Source: Bacteroidota bacterium (GTDB lineage: Bacteria; Bacteroidota; Bacteroidia; Chitinophagales; Chitinophagaceae). From it: 64,000 nt of DNA. This document shows, one piece after another, positions 35,024 to 42,690 of the stretch (position 1 is its first letter; every line of letters begins with the position of its first letter). The notes under the pieces are model-generated. The model was not told the origin of the DNA and did not search any database. It saw only the letters and a program-made list of their open reading frames with translations. The stretch covers positions 34,181 to 98,180 of the forward strand of contig JAFEAF010000014.1 of assembly GCA_018266555.1 (NCBI GenBank). The letters are read 5' to 3'. Made by a program: the position numbers and the translations under genes.

Positions 35024-36619
35024 ATGAAAAAAATTTTTATTGCTATACATTCCATTAGCCTCTGTTTGCTGCTTAATGCTCAAAGCAATATTGACGTATT
35101 GCATTACAAATTTGAAATCGGGCTTTCTGATCAGTCTGACAGCATTGAGGGAAAAACATGGGTGACGATAAAATTCGCCGAACCATCGAATAATTTCCGG
35201 ATGGGTCTTGCTTCGCTTAACAATAAAGGGAGAGGTATGATTGTGTCCCGTGTATTTGAAAACAAGGAATCAGTTTCTGCCACACAAAACAATGATATAC
35301 TCAACATCAGTTTAAACAGGCCTGCAGAAAAAAATGAAACAAGAACTTATGAAATTCTTTATAAAGGCATACCCGCTGATGGCCTGATCATTTCCAAAAA
35401 TAAATATGGCGACCGGACTTTTTTTGCTGATAACTGGCCCGATCGTGCACACAACTGGATTCCCTGCAAAGATGAGCCCGGCGATAAAGCCACATTTGAA
35501 TTTGTCGTTACTGCACCGGTAAAATATTCTGTCATTTCCAATGGAAAAAAGACGGAAGAAAAAATAGTAAATAACAATAAAAAACTCACACATTGGGTAG
35601 AAGATATTCCACTTTCCACCAAAGTGATGGTGATCGGTGTAGCCAAATTTGCTGTAAAGATATATAAAGACAGCCCTCCGGAAATACCTGTCAGTGCATG
35701 GGTGTATCCGCAAGACAGTACGAACGGTTTTACAAACTATTCGGTGGCGCCAACTATTCTGAAATTTTTTACAAATTATATTGCCCCTTACCCTTACAAC
35801 AAACTGGCGAATGTTCAATCCAAAATCATTTTTGGGGGAATGGAAAACGCCAGTTGTATTTTTTATGATGAAACTACTGCTTTCTATAAACGGAATGTAG
35901 AAAGCCTGTTGGCTCATGAGATCGCTCATCAATGGTTTGGCGATATGGCCTCAGAAAAAAGTTTTCCTCATTTATGGCTTAGCGAAGGCTTTGCCACGTA
36001 CCTGACTCATTTGTATATCGCACATAAATATGGTATTGACAGCATGAATATAGAAATGAAAGCAGATCGGGAGCAAGTTATTTCCTTTGCTAAAATTTCC
36101 AGTCATCCTGTAGTTGACTCCATCTCCACGGCGCCAAATCTTTTAAATCCCAACAGTTATCAAAAAGGAAGTTGGGTGCTGCACATGCTTCACAGGGAAT
36201 TAGGCAGTACTGTTTTTCAGCAGATACTTCGTGGTTATTACGAAAAATACAAAGGAGGAAATGCCAATACCAGGGATTTTGAATCTGTGGCTGAAAAAAT
36301 CAGCGGAAAAAATTTAAATATTTTTTTTAATCAATGGCTTTACCGGGCTGTTATCCCGCATTTAAAAATTACCTGGCAGTACTCAGGCGCTGAAAAAAAT
36401 ATTACTCTGACGGTAGAACAGACCCAGGCATCGGAGCCTTTTCAGTTTCCATTGGATATATCCATCATTACAAATACTAAAAAATCAGTCATCCACACCG
36501 TTCAAGTGAATCAAAAAAAGCAAAGTTTTGAAATTCCGGTTAGCGTAAAACCTGTTTCAGTTATTGCTGATCCATTCACTTCATTATTATTTGAGGGGAA
36601 AATCAGTGAAATTAAGTAA
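35024..36619 (+). CDS. M1-family metallopeptidase (aminopeptidase)
   Basis: 531 aa with a signal peptide (ends near LLNAQS), so periplasmic or extracellular. The N-terminal beta domain carries the usual YKFEIGLSDQSDSIEGKTWV; the catalytic part has the substrate loop FGGMENASCIFYDE (GxMEN) and the zinc site ESLLAHEIAHQWFGDMASEK with the downstream glutamate in LWLSEGFATYLTH. The protein is shorter than typical M1 enzymes and ends with a small beta domain (QVNQKKQSFEIPVSVKPV) without the long helical C-domain. Its ATG is 3 bases behind the toxin stop codon. Confidence 0.93.
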   Translation: MKKIFIAIHSISLCLLLNAQSNIDVLHYKFEIGLSDQSDSIEGKTWVTIKFAEPSNNFRMGLASLNNKGRGMIVSRVFENKESVSATQNNDILNISLNRPAEKNETRTYEILYKGIPADGLIISKNKYGDRTFFADNWPDRAHNWIPCKDEPGDKATFEFVVTAPVKYSVISNGKKTEEKIVNNNKKLTHWVEDIPLSTKVMVIGVAKFAVKIYKDSPPEIPVSAWVYPQDSTNGFTNYSVAPTILKFFTNYIAPYPYNKLANVQSKIIFGGMENASCIFYDETTAFYKRNVESLLAHEIAHQWFGDMASEKSFPHLWLSEGFATYLTHLYIAHKYGIDSMNIEMKADREQVISFAKISSHPVVDSISTAPNLLNPNSYQKGSWVLHMLHRELGSTVFQQILRGYYEKYKGGNANTRDFESVAEKISGKNLNIFFNQWLYRAVIPHLKITWQYSGAEKNITLTVEQTQASEPFQFPLDISIITNTKKSVIHTVQVNQKKQSFEIPVSVKPVSVIADPFTSLLFEGKISEIK

Positions 36620-36625
36620 AGAGAT

Positions 36626-36657
36626 TTTTTCAGAATTTCCGAAATATTGTAATTTGG
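36626..36657 (+). promoter_or_regulatory. Upstream element shared by the two paralogs (copy 1)
   Basis: TTTTTCAG, 11 bases, TATTGTAAT and TTG, about 20 bases upstream of the first paralog. The same order and spacing occur before the second paralog at 37773-37802, so the pair was duplicated together with its promoter. Confidence 0.45.
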
Positions 36658-36675
36658 TAATCCCAAATCAAAATT

Positions 36676-37722
36676 ATGAGTGAGTCACATCCCCCACCGT
36701 CGCCCAATTTACCTTCACAACCTTCAAGTATATCTTCGCACAGCGCTACGATGATGCGAAATATTATAACAGGAGTGATCACAACAGTAGTGGGAGCCGG
36801 CGCATTATACCTTTTAAAATTTAATAAGAGTGGAGACAGCCAGGAAGCAAGCTTCCTGATTGTAAAGGAGGCTACCACGAACGCATGGAAATCGTATGTT
36901 TCAGCCGAAAACGTTTTTTTTAATAATATGCAAACTTACCAGGCCAATTATTCCACCAATGGATTTGATCATTACAGGGAAGCAACTCTTGGAGAATTTG
37001 AACATTTCAAATCAGATCTGAAAAGAATACAAAGTACGAAAAATCTTGATCCATCATTTCAATCTATGCTGGAGCAGAGACTGAAGATTAATGATGAATC
37101 TGCAGATAAATACCGGCAATACCTCGATAACTATAATGATATTTTAAAAAACACTTCAGATGTTACGGAAAGAAATAAAAAGTTGGATGCAGAAACGCAA
37201 CGATTCATAGATGCCCGAAAGGAACGGGATCAATTGTTTGAAAATTCCATTGATGAGCTTTGTAAAACGCTTACGGATAAATATTCAGGGAGCTTTGCCA
37301 AAACAAGCCTGGTGATGTATGGTCAAACAAACCAAACGACTCAAACAACGCAGACGACCAATACCAATACAAATACCGGCAATAATTCAGGTACAGATGC
37401 CAGTATCACGAATAATGCTAACAATAACAGCATTGCGGCAGCGTCTATTGACTGGAGGATGCTTGTTGGAAAATGGATTAATGGTACCGATTATTTATAC
37501 CAGTACCAGGACGGAAAAATGTATTATTATTTTGGCAACACAGACAGCACTTATGGAAGCTGGCAACTTTACAACAACCAATTGTATCATTATTATAACC
37601 AATATTACGGAGCGGGCAACAGGTGGGTATATAATATTTCAAATATCACCGGCAATTCACTTTCCATTACATTAGTGGATTCGCCTTATACCCGTTACAA
37701 TTTTGTAAGAAGTAATAATTAA
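36676..37722 (+). CDS. Membrane-anchored protein of a tandem paralog pair (copy 1)
   Basis: 348 aa; family not recognised. A Pro/Ser-rich cytoplasmic N-terminus (about 1-28) precedes one transmembrane helix (about 32-55, NIITGVITTVVGAGALYLLK). Residues about 58-220 form a helical region with charged heptads (KEATTNAWKSYVSAENVFFN; SADKYRQYLDNYNDIL), then a Thr/Asn/Gln-rich linker (about 215-260), and a C-terminal beta domain (about 265-348) starting WRMLVGKWINGTDYLYQYQDG and ending TRYNFVRSNN. The C-terminal domain has a lipocalin-like GKW...YxxxxDGK pattern. The same architecture recurs in the next gene. Confidence 0.75.
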   Translation: MSESHPPPSPNLPSQPSSISSHSATMMRNIITGVITTVVGAGALYLLKFNKSGDSQEASFLIVKEATTNAWKSYVSAENVFFNNMQTYQANYSTNGFDHYREATLGEFEHFKSDLKRIQSTKNLDPSFQSMLEQRLKINDESADKYRQYLDNYNDILKNTSDVTERNKKLDAETQRFIDARKERDQLFENSIDELCKTLTDKYSGSFAKTSLVMYGQTNQTTQTTQTTNTNTNTGNNSGTDASITNNANNNSIAAASIDWRMLVGKWINGTDYLYQYQDGKMYYYFGNTDSTYGSWQLYNNQLYHYYNQYYGAGNRWVYNISNITGNSLSITLVDSPYTRYNFVRSNN

Positions 37723-37772
37723 AATTACGTACCCGTTACCTTAAAATTATTTTTATTTCATCCGCAAATTTC

Positions 37773-37802
37773 TTTTTCAGTTTCAGGCGATATTGTAAAT
37801 TG
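37773..37802 (+). promoter_or_regulatory. Upstream element shared by the two paralogs (copy 2)
   Basis: TTTTTCAG, 10 bases, TATTGTAA and ATTG, 22 bases before the ATG. It corresponds to the copy at 36626-36657. Confidence 0.45.
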
Positions 37803-37823
37803 ACCCCTTAAATTAGTATCACT

Positions 37824-38651
37824 ATGGCAGGCGGCCCTCCAGGTTCTTCAGGAAATCATCCACTAAAAAATATTGCTATCGGCGTAGCTACAACCGTGCT
37901 GGCCAGTTCCATCGTTTATTTTCTCGGGTTTCATGGCGATCATGCCGATACCGAAGAGGTTAGGGTAAGAAAAGAAGCTACGGTAGAAGCATGGAGTTCT
38001 CTGATGTTTTATGAAAAACAATTTGGAGAAGCAGGCACCCGCATGGTATGTAAAGGCGATACCACCGGTATGGCTGATGATGTGCTGAATGAATATGATA
38101 AGATCATTAAGAATATCAGTAATATTGAAAAAGTAGATCATGTGGACAACCGCCTTCTTTCTCTCATTGACCGGCGGCTTGCTACATTATCAGATAAAAG
38201 AAAAGCAACGTCCGATTATTATCGCAACGTAGAAGCGCTGGGGTCAGGCACCACAGAGGATCCAAAAGTGATGGCAGAGTATCAAAAATTTATTTCGAAA
38301 ATAAATACACTGGATACGCAGGACACTTCATTTATTAACGGTGTCAGTACTGAATTGAATAAAAAATACAGTGTGAAATTTAATTTGCCCGGCCCTTTTA
38401 TTGTTACGCCGGAAATACTATATGGTGACTGGACCGTTGACCGGAATAAATTTTTAAACCTAAAAAAAGATAATACCTTTTCTTTCGAAATGGAATCCAA
38501 AAATTACCCGGGCAAATGGACCCTGGATTACCTGACCATTCATTTTAATTTTGATGATGGCAGCAGCATTGATTATACAATAAATTCCGGCAACCCAGGA
38601 TTTATGTTAGCCAATGACACCAATGGAAATCCTCATTTTTTATGCCGTTAG
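37824..38651 (+). CDS. Membrane-anchored protein of a tandem paralog pair (copy 2)
   Basis: 275 aa; paralog of the preceding gene. Gly/Pro-rich N-terminus, one transmembrane helix (about 14-33, NIAIGVATTVLASSIVYFLG), then a helical region that begins with VRVRKEATVEAWSSLMFYEK (compare LIVKEATTNAWKSYVSAENV in copy 1) and ends near FINGVSTELNKKYSVKFN, and a short C-terminal beta domain (about 205-275, ILYGDWTVDRNKFLNLKKDN and TLDYLTIHFNFDDGSSIDY). The Thr/Gln-rich linker of copy 1 is missing, so the two have diverged. A role in the inner membrane with a periplasmic domain is inferred; function unknown. Confidence 0.75.
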   Translation: MAGGPPGSSGNHPLKNIAIGVATTVLASSIVYFLGFHGDHADTEEVRVRKEATVEAWSSLMFYEKQFGEAGTRMVCKGDTTGMADDVLNEYDKIIKNISNIEKVDHVDNRLLSLIDRRLATLSDKRKATSDYYRNVEALGSGTTEDPKVMAEYQKFISKINTLDTQDTSFINGVSTELNKKYSVKFNLPGPFIVTPEILYGDWTVDRNKFLNLKKDNTFSFEMESKNYPGKWTLDYLTIHFNFDDGSSIDYTINSGNPGFMLANDTNGNPHFLCR

Positions 38652-38667
38652 AATTTAATTAAGGCGT

Positions 38668-38687
38668 ATACTACTTACTGGTAGTAT
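38668..38687. repeat. Inverted repeat between the paralog and comM
   Basis: ATACTAC TTACTG GTAGTAT: perfect seven-base arms with a six-base loop. It is not followed by a T-run, so it is a weak terminator or a regulator site for comM. Confidence 0.4.
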
Positions 38688-38733
38688 TCTGAAAACATAA
38701 TTTATCTAACTTCATTCCGATAACTAACGGAAC

Positions 38734-40281
38734 ATGCTGGTAAAAACTTTTGGCAGTGCTGTGTATGGAGTAGAAGCTATTTCTATCACCATAGAAGTAA
38801 ATATGATGGCTACGGCCAAAGATCCTATGATTGTTGGCCTGCCAGATAATGCCGTGAAAGAAAGTCTTCAAAGAGTGGAAAGCACCATCAAGACCAACGG
38901 CTATATGATGCCCCGCACTAAAATCGTCGTTAACCTCGCTCCTGCTGATATAAAAAAAAGCGGAACAGCTTTTGATCTTCCCATTGCATTAGGAATTCTT
39001 GGTTCTTCCGCTCAATTAAATAATAGCAACGCTTTGAACCAGTATGTGATTATGGGAGAACTGAGCCTTGATGGAGAAGTGCGGCCTATCAAAGGAGCAT
39101 TGCCCATTGCCATACAGGCAAGAAAAGAAGGATTCAAAGGATTGATTGTTCCGAAAACAAATGCCAAAGAAGCCGGAATGGTTAATAACATCAATGTGTA
39201 TGGAATCAGTCATATTAAAGAAGTCATTGATTTTTTTGAGAATGATGAAAAGGGTTTGACACCCACAATTGTAAATACAAGAGATGAATTTTTTCATTCG
39301 CAATATGATTTTGAAATTGATTTTGCTGACGTAAAAGGTCAGGAAAATATCAAGAGAGCTTTGGAAATTGCAGCTGCGGGTGGACACAATGCTATTTTAA
39401 TCGGGCCGCCCGGCGCCGGAAAAACGATGTTAGCAAAACGATTGCCTACTATTTTACCACCACTCTCTTTACAGGAAGCATTGGAAACAACAAAGATTCA
39501 TTCTGTAGCCGGGAAGTTGCCGGAAAATTCTACGTTGATTTCAAAACGACCATTCCGTTCACCTCATCATACTATTAGTGATGTAGCGTTAGTCGGTGGC
39601 GGCGGTATTCCGCAACCGGGAGAAATTTCATTGGCGCATAATGGTGTATTGTTTTTAGATGAATTACCGGAATTTAAAAGAACAGTGCTGGAAGTGATGC
39701 GTCAACCGATGGAAGAAAGAAGAGTAACCATTTCAAGAGCAAAAGTGGCTGTTGATTTCCCTGCCAGCTTTATGTTGATTGCCTCCATGAATCCATGTCC
39801 CTGCGGATTTTATAACCACCCGGAAAAAGAATGTACCTGCCCACCGGGTGCCGTTCAGAAATACCTGAATAAAATTTCAGGACCCTTGCTTGACAGAATT
39901 GATCTGCATGTGGAAGTAACTCCCGTTGCTTTCAGCGAATTGTCATCCATCAAATCTTCAGAAACCTCTTCTTCCATTCGTGATAGAGTAATCAAAGCAA
40001 GAGAAGTGCAGGCAAAGCGGTATAAAAACCATCCCGGTATTTATTGCAATGCACAAATAAGCAGTAAAATGCTGAAAGAAATTTGTGTGATTGATAAGGT
40101 GGGGCAAAATCTATTAAAAGCTGCTATGGAAAAACTGAATTTGTCAGCACGAGCTTATGATCGTATTTTAAAAGTATCCAGAACCATTGCTGATCTTTCA
40201 TTAAGCGATGAAATAAAACCCGAACATCTGGCAGAAGCCATACAGTACAGAAGTCTTGACAGGGAAGGATGGGCGGGGTGA
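38734..40281 (+). CDS. comM: YifB/ComM-family Mg-chelatase-like AAA+ ATPase
   Basis: 515 aa. ComM is a hexameric helicase that promotes branch migration during natural transformation. The N-terminal Lon-protease-like (ChlI) domain spans about residues 20-140 (ISITIEVNMMATAKDPMIVG; LGILGSSAQLNNSN). The AAA domain (about 190-400) has Walker A ILIGPPGAGKTMLAKRLPT, Walker B LAHNGVLFLDELPEF and SMNPCPCGFYNHPEKECTC, and the C-terminal Mg-chelatase domain ends LAEAIQYRSLDREGW. Length and order are normal for the family. Natural competence of this organism is not otherwise visible here. Confidence 0.94.
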   Translation: MLVKTFGSAVYGVEAISITIEVNMMATAKDPMIVGLPDNAVKESLQRVESTIKTNGYMMPRTKIVVNLAPADIKKSGTAFDLPIALGILGSSAQLNNSNALNQYVIMGELSLDGEVRPIKGALPIAIQARKEGFKGLIVPKTNAKEAGMVNNINVYGISHIKEVIDFFENDEKGLTPTIVNTRDEFFHSQYDFEIDFADVKGQENIKRALEIAAAGGHNAILIGPPGAGKTMLAKRLPTILPPLSLQEALETTKIHSVAGKLPENSTLISKRPFRSPHHTISDVALVGGGGIPQPGEISLAHNGVLFLDELPEFKRTVLEVMRQPMEERRVTISRAKVAVDFPASFMLIASMNPCPCGFYNHPEKECTCPPGAVQKYLNKISGPLLDRIDLHVEVTPVAFSELSSIKSSETSSSIRDRVIKAREVQAKRYKNHPGIYCNAQISSKMLKEICVIDKVGQNLLKAAMEKLNLSARAYDRILKVSRTIADLSLSDEIKPEHLAEAIQYRSLDREGWAG

Positions 40282-40313
40282 GTGGATAGAGAGTGATAGA
40301 GGTTTAAATATTT

Positions 40314-40685
40314 ATGATGAAAAAATTAATGACAAATGCTGATTTTACTGAGTTATTCCGAAAACGGATCCAAGATTTTGTGATATAGGTGTTGAAACTT
40401 TTTAAGTTTAGTCCCATTAAATACTACTAATAAATTATTTCGTACCTGTACGGAAAACTGGTTCATCAGTTGGCTCAGATTTCCGGCTTTCTGCCGGAGA
40501 AGGCCAAAAGCAGAAAAGTATTCTAAAATATGTATCCTGTGAAGGAAGCAGACGAGTGTATTTATTGGATTGCCCTTTTTGAAGAAACCGGTTTTGGAAA
40601 CAAATAAGAACTGAAATGGCTTGCAGCCGAATCCGTTGAAATATTAAAAGTTTGTGTCAAAATAAAATCATCACTTGCTCCGTAA
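40314..40685 (+). pseudogene. Decayed four-helix-bundle (23S rRNA intervening-sequence-type) protein gene
   Basis: Pieces of the TIGR02436-type four-helix bundle protein can be read, but not in one frame. The first frame starts at ATG 40314 (FTELFRKRIQDFVI) and stops at an in-frame TAG, with VLKLFKF after it. Another stretch reads RKTGSSVG and DFRLSAGEGQKQKS, which resembles the family motif RSGTSVGAN and following residues. A third frame reads VKEADECIYWIALFEETGFG and, after a TAA, ELKWLAAESVEILKVCVKIK, ending at TAA 40683-40685. Several stops and frameshifts separate them, so the gene is dead. Homologues occur in 23S rRNA inserts and as free-standing genes; here it has moved to a spacer or is a relic. 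Confidence 0.6.
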
Positions 40686-40822
40686 TCTCTCCCCTCTCAC
40701 TGCTCACTCTCTCACCTCTTATCCTCTCACCCTCTGATTCCTCCTGCTATTTTGTCTTTTTTTCCGAACTTGTACGATGTTTGCGGATATTCTGATCCTT
40801 TTATCATTTGACAAACTGATTT
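40686..40822. other. Gene-free spacer with CT-rich tandem-like tract
   Basis: Bases 40686-40740 are a C/T-rich tract of repeated CTCAC/CTCTC units, probably a short interspersed repeat remnant. The rest, up to the ABC gene, has no ORF. The tract has no clear pairing with other parts of the window. Confidence 0.4.
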
Positions 40823-42598
40823 ATGAAAATATTATTTGAGTTCCTGAAACCTATGCGATGGTTAGTGGCCTTGCTGCTTTTTCTTGCATCGGTTAATATT
40901 GGTTTTTCATTAATTGATCCCATTATCTTTGGAAAACTAATTGATCTTGGATATAAATATTATGCAAACAGTGCAGCCTACCAGCCCTTGTGGTGGAAAT
41001 TTGCCGGGCCGGTTCTTTATCTTTTATCCTTATCCATTGGCGTGGCCATGATAAGCAGAATTGCAAAAGCATTCCAGGACTATTTTTTAAACCTGATTAC
41101 CCAAAAATTCGGCGCTACCATTTTCACCCGTGGATTACAACATGCCATGAGCCTGCCTTACCAGGAATTTGAAGACCAGCGCAGCGGTGAAACACTCGGC
41201 ATCCTTCAAAAAGTAAGAATAGATACGGAGAAATTTGTCATATCATTCGTCAATGTTTTATTTCCGGTAATTGTAGGAATCATTTTCGTTGCCGCTTTTG
41301 CATTCAGAATCCACTGGTCATTACCCCTTATTTATTTCGGTGGAATTTTTTTACTCACCATTATTTCCAATTTACTCAGTAAAAAAATAAAAATTGTCCA
41401 GCGTACCATTGTTGCCGAAACCACAGCGCTGGCAGGCGCCACTACAGAGTCATTGAGGAATATCGAGTTGGTAAAAAGTTTAGGTCTTACCGACCAGGAA
41501 ATATCCCGCCTGAATAAAAACACTTTTAAAATATTAGGACTTGAATTAAAAAAAGTAAGGCGTTTACGCAGCATCAGCTTTGTTCAGGGAACTTTTGTAA
41601 ACACACTCCGTCAAATAATCCTGTTCATGCTGATGTGGTTGATATATGGTCATATTATGAAACCATGGGAATTAGCCACCATGCAAATTTTTTCATTTTT
41701 TGTTTTCGGCCCATTGCAGGAAATCGGTAATATCATTCTTTCATACAGGGAAGCACAGGCTTCATTAGAAAATTTTGAAAAGCTGATGAAAAAACAGCCG
41801 GAACCCCATGCTTTATATCCCAGCCATTTGGGCAATATTGAAAAGTTAGAATTCCGGTCCGTGGGCTTTAAACACCAGACCGCTCAACAAAGCGCCATTA
41901 ATAATATCAGTTTTACCGTAACCCGTGGTGAAACTATTGCTTTCGTCGGGCCATCTGGCGCCGGAAAAACCACATTGATGAAATTATTAGTGGGTTTATA
42001 TCGTCCTCAAAATGGGAATATTTATTATAATAATATAGATGAAAACTCAATTGACTTTAATGACCTCCGTAACCAGATTGGTTTTGTAACCCAGGATACA
42101 CAGTTATTTTCCGGGACTATTAAAGAAAATCTTTTGTTTGTAAATCCATCAGCAACAGAGGAAGATTTAATGGATGTTTTGAGAAAAGCTTCATGCGAAA
42201 ATTTATTGTCCCGTGCGGAAAAAGGAATTAATACCATGATTGGCGAAGGAGGACTGAAACTTTCGGGAGGTGAAAGACAACGATTGTCTATTGCCCGTGC
42301 TTTGATCCGTAAACCCAAAGTACTTTTGTTTGATGAAGCCACTTCTGCACTGGATTCCCTGACGGAAGAAGAAATTACAGAAACCATTCGTGATATATCA
42401 TCAGATGGTGCACAGATCTCCATCCTGATTGCACACCGTCTTTCTACCATCATGCATGCAGACAGGATTTATGTATTGGAAAAAGGCGATGTAGTGGAAA
42501 CAGGTACTCACGAATCCCTTCTGGCAGAAAAAGGTTTGTATTACGCCATGTGGCGCCAGCAGATCGGAGAACGAAAATCAAAAGTTATTGCAGTATGA
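40823..42598 (+). CDS. ABC exporter (fused membrane and ATPase domains)
   Basis: 591 aa, one half-transporter of the type I exporter class, acting as a homodimer or heterodimer. Six membrane helices (about residues 10-310) precede the ATPase: Walker A AFVGPSGAGKTTLMKLLVG, Q-loop IGFVTQDTQLFSG, signature LKLSGGERQRLSIARALI, Walker B KVLLFDEATSALDSLTEEE and the His switch ILIAHRLSTIMHADR. Substrate unknown. It lies 92 bases upstream of the GH13/GH127 genes on the same strand, so it may be co-transcribed with them, but a lipid or peptide exporter is equally possible. Confidence 0.92.
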   Translation: MKILFEFLKPMRWLVALLLFLASVNIGFSLIDPIIFGKLIDLGYKYYANSAAYQPLWWKFAGPVLYLLSLSIGVAMISRIAKAFQDYFLNLITQKFGATIFTRGLQHAMSLPYQEFEDQRSGETLGILQKVRIDTEKFVISFVNVLFPVIVGIIFVAAFAFRIHWSLPLIYFGGIFLLTIISNLLSKKIKIVQRTIVAETTALAGATTESLRNIELVKSLGLTDQEISRLNKNTFKILGLELKKVRRLRSISFVQGTFVNTLRQIILFMLMWLIYGHIMKPWELATMQIFSFFVFGPLQEIGNIILSYREAQASLENFEKLMKKQPEPHALYPSHLGNIEKLEFRSVGFKHQTAQQSAINNISFTVTRGETIAFVGPSGAGKTTLMKLLVGLYRPQNGNIYYNNIDENSIDFNDLRNQIGFVTQDTQLFSGTIKENLLFVNPSATEEDLMDVLRKASCENLLSRAEKGINTMIGEGGLKLSGGERQRLSIARALIRKPKVLLFDEATSALDSLTEEEITETIRDISSDGAQISILIAHRLSTIMHADRIYVLEKGDVVETGTHESLLAEKGLYYAMWRQQIGERKSKVIAV

Positions 42599-42605
42599 TG
42601 AAGGA

Positions 42606-42620
42606 TACCGGATTCCGGTA
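42606..42620. repeat. Perfect palindrome after the ABC gene
   Basis: TACCGG ATT CCGGTA (six-base arms, three-base spacer) directly behind the ABC gene, followed by a second GTAC-rich half. There is no T-run, so terminator function is doubtful; it looks like a repeat remnant. Confidence 0.35.
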
Positions 42621-42690
42621 CCGGGTACTTGATTATTTATAATTGATTATTAAAAATCTTTTTGAATAAATTCATAAATAGCAATTCATA

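Noticed and set aside
35312..35932. 206-codon ORF antisense to the M1 peptidase
   Set aside because: Lies entirely within a well-supported gene on the other strand and has no recognisable family.
37319..37440. Asn/Thr/Gln-rich run as a microsatellite
   Set aside because: The triplet-like repeats are within a coding linker and in frame; no sign of expansion or a second copy.
40686..40740. CRISPR-like array in the CT-rich tract
   Set aside because: No regular repeat-spacer period and no cas genes; only a low-complexity tract.
42606..42635. TACCGG palindrome as the terminator of the ABC exporter gene
   Set aside because: No following T-run, and the arms are too short with GC clusters typical of repeat remnants.
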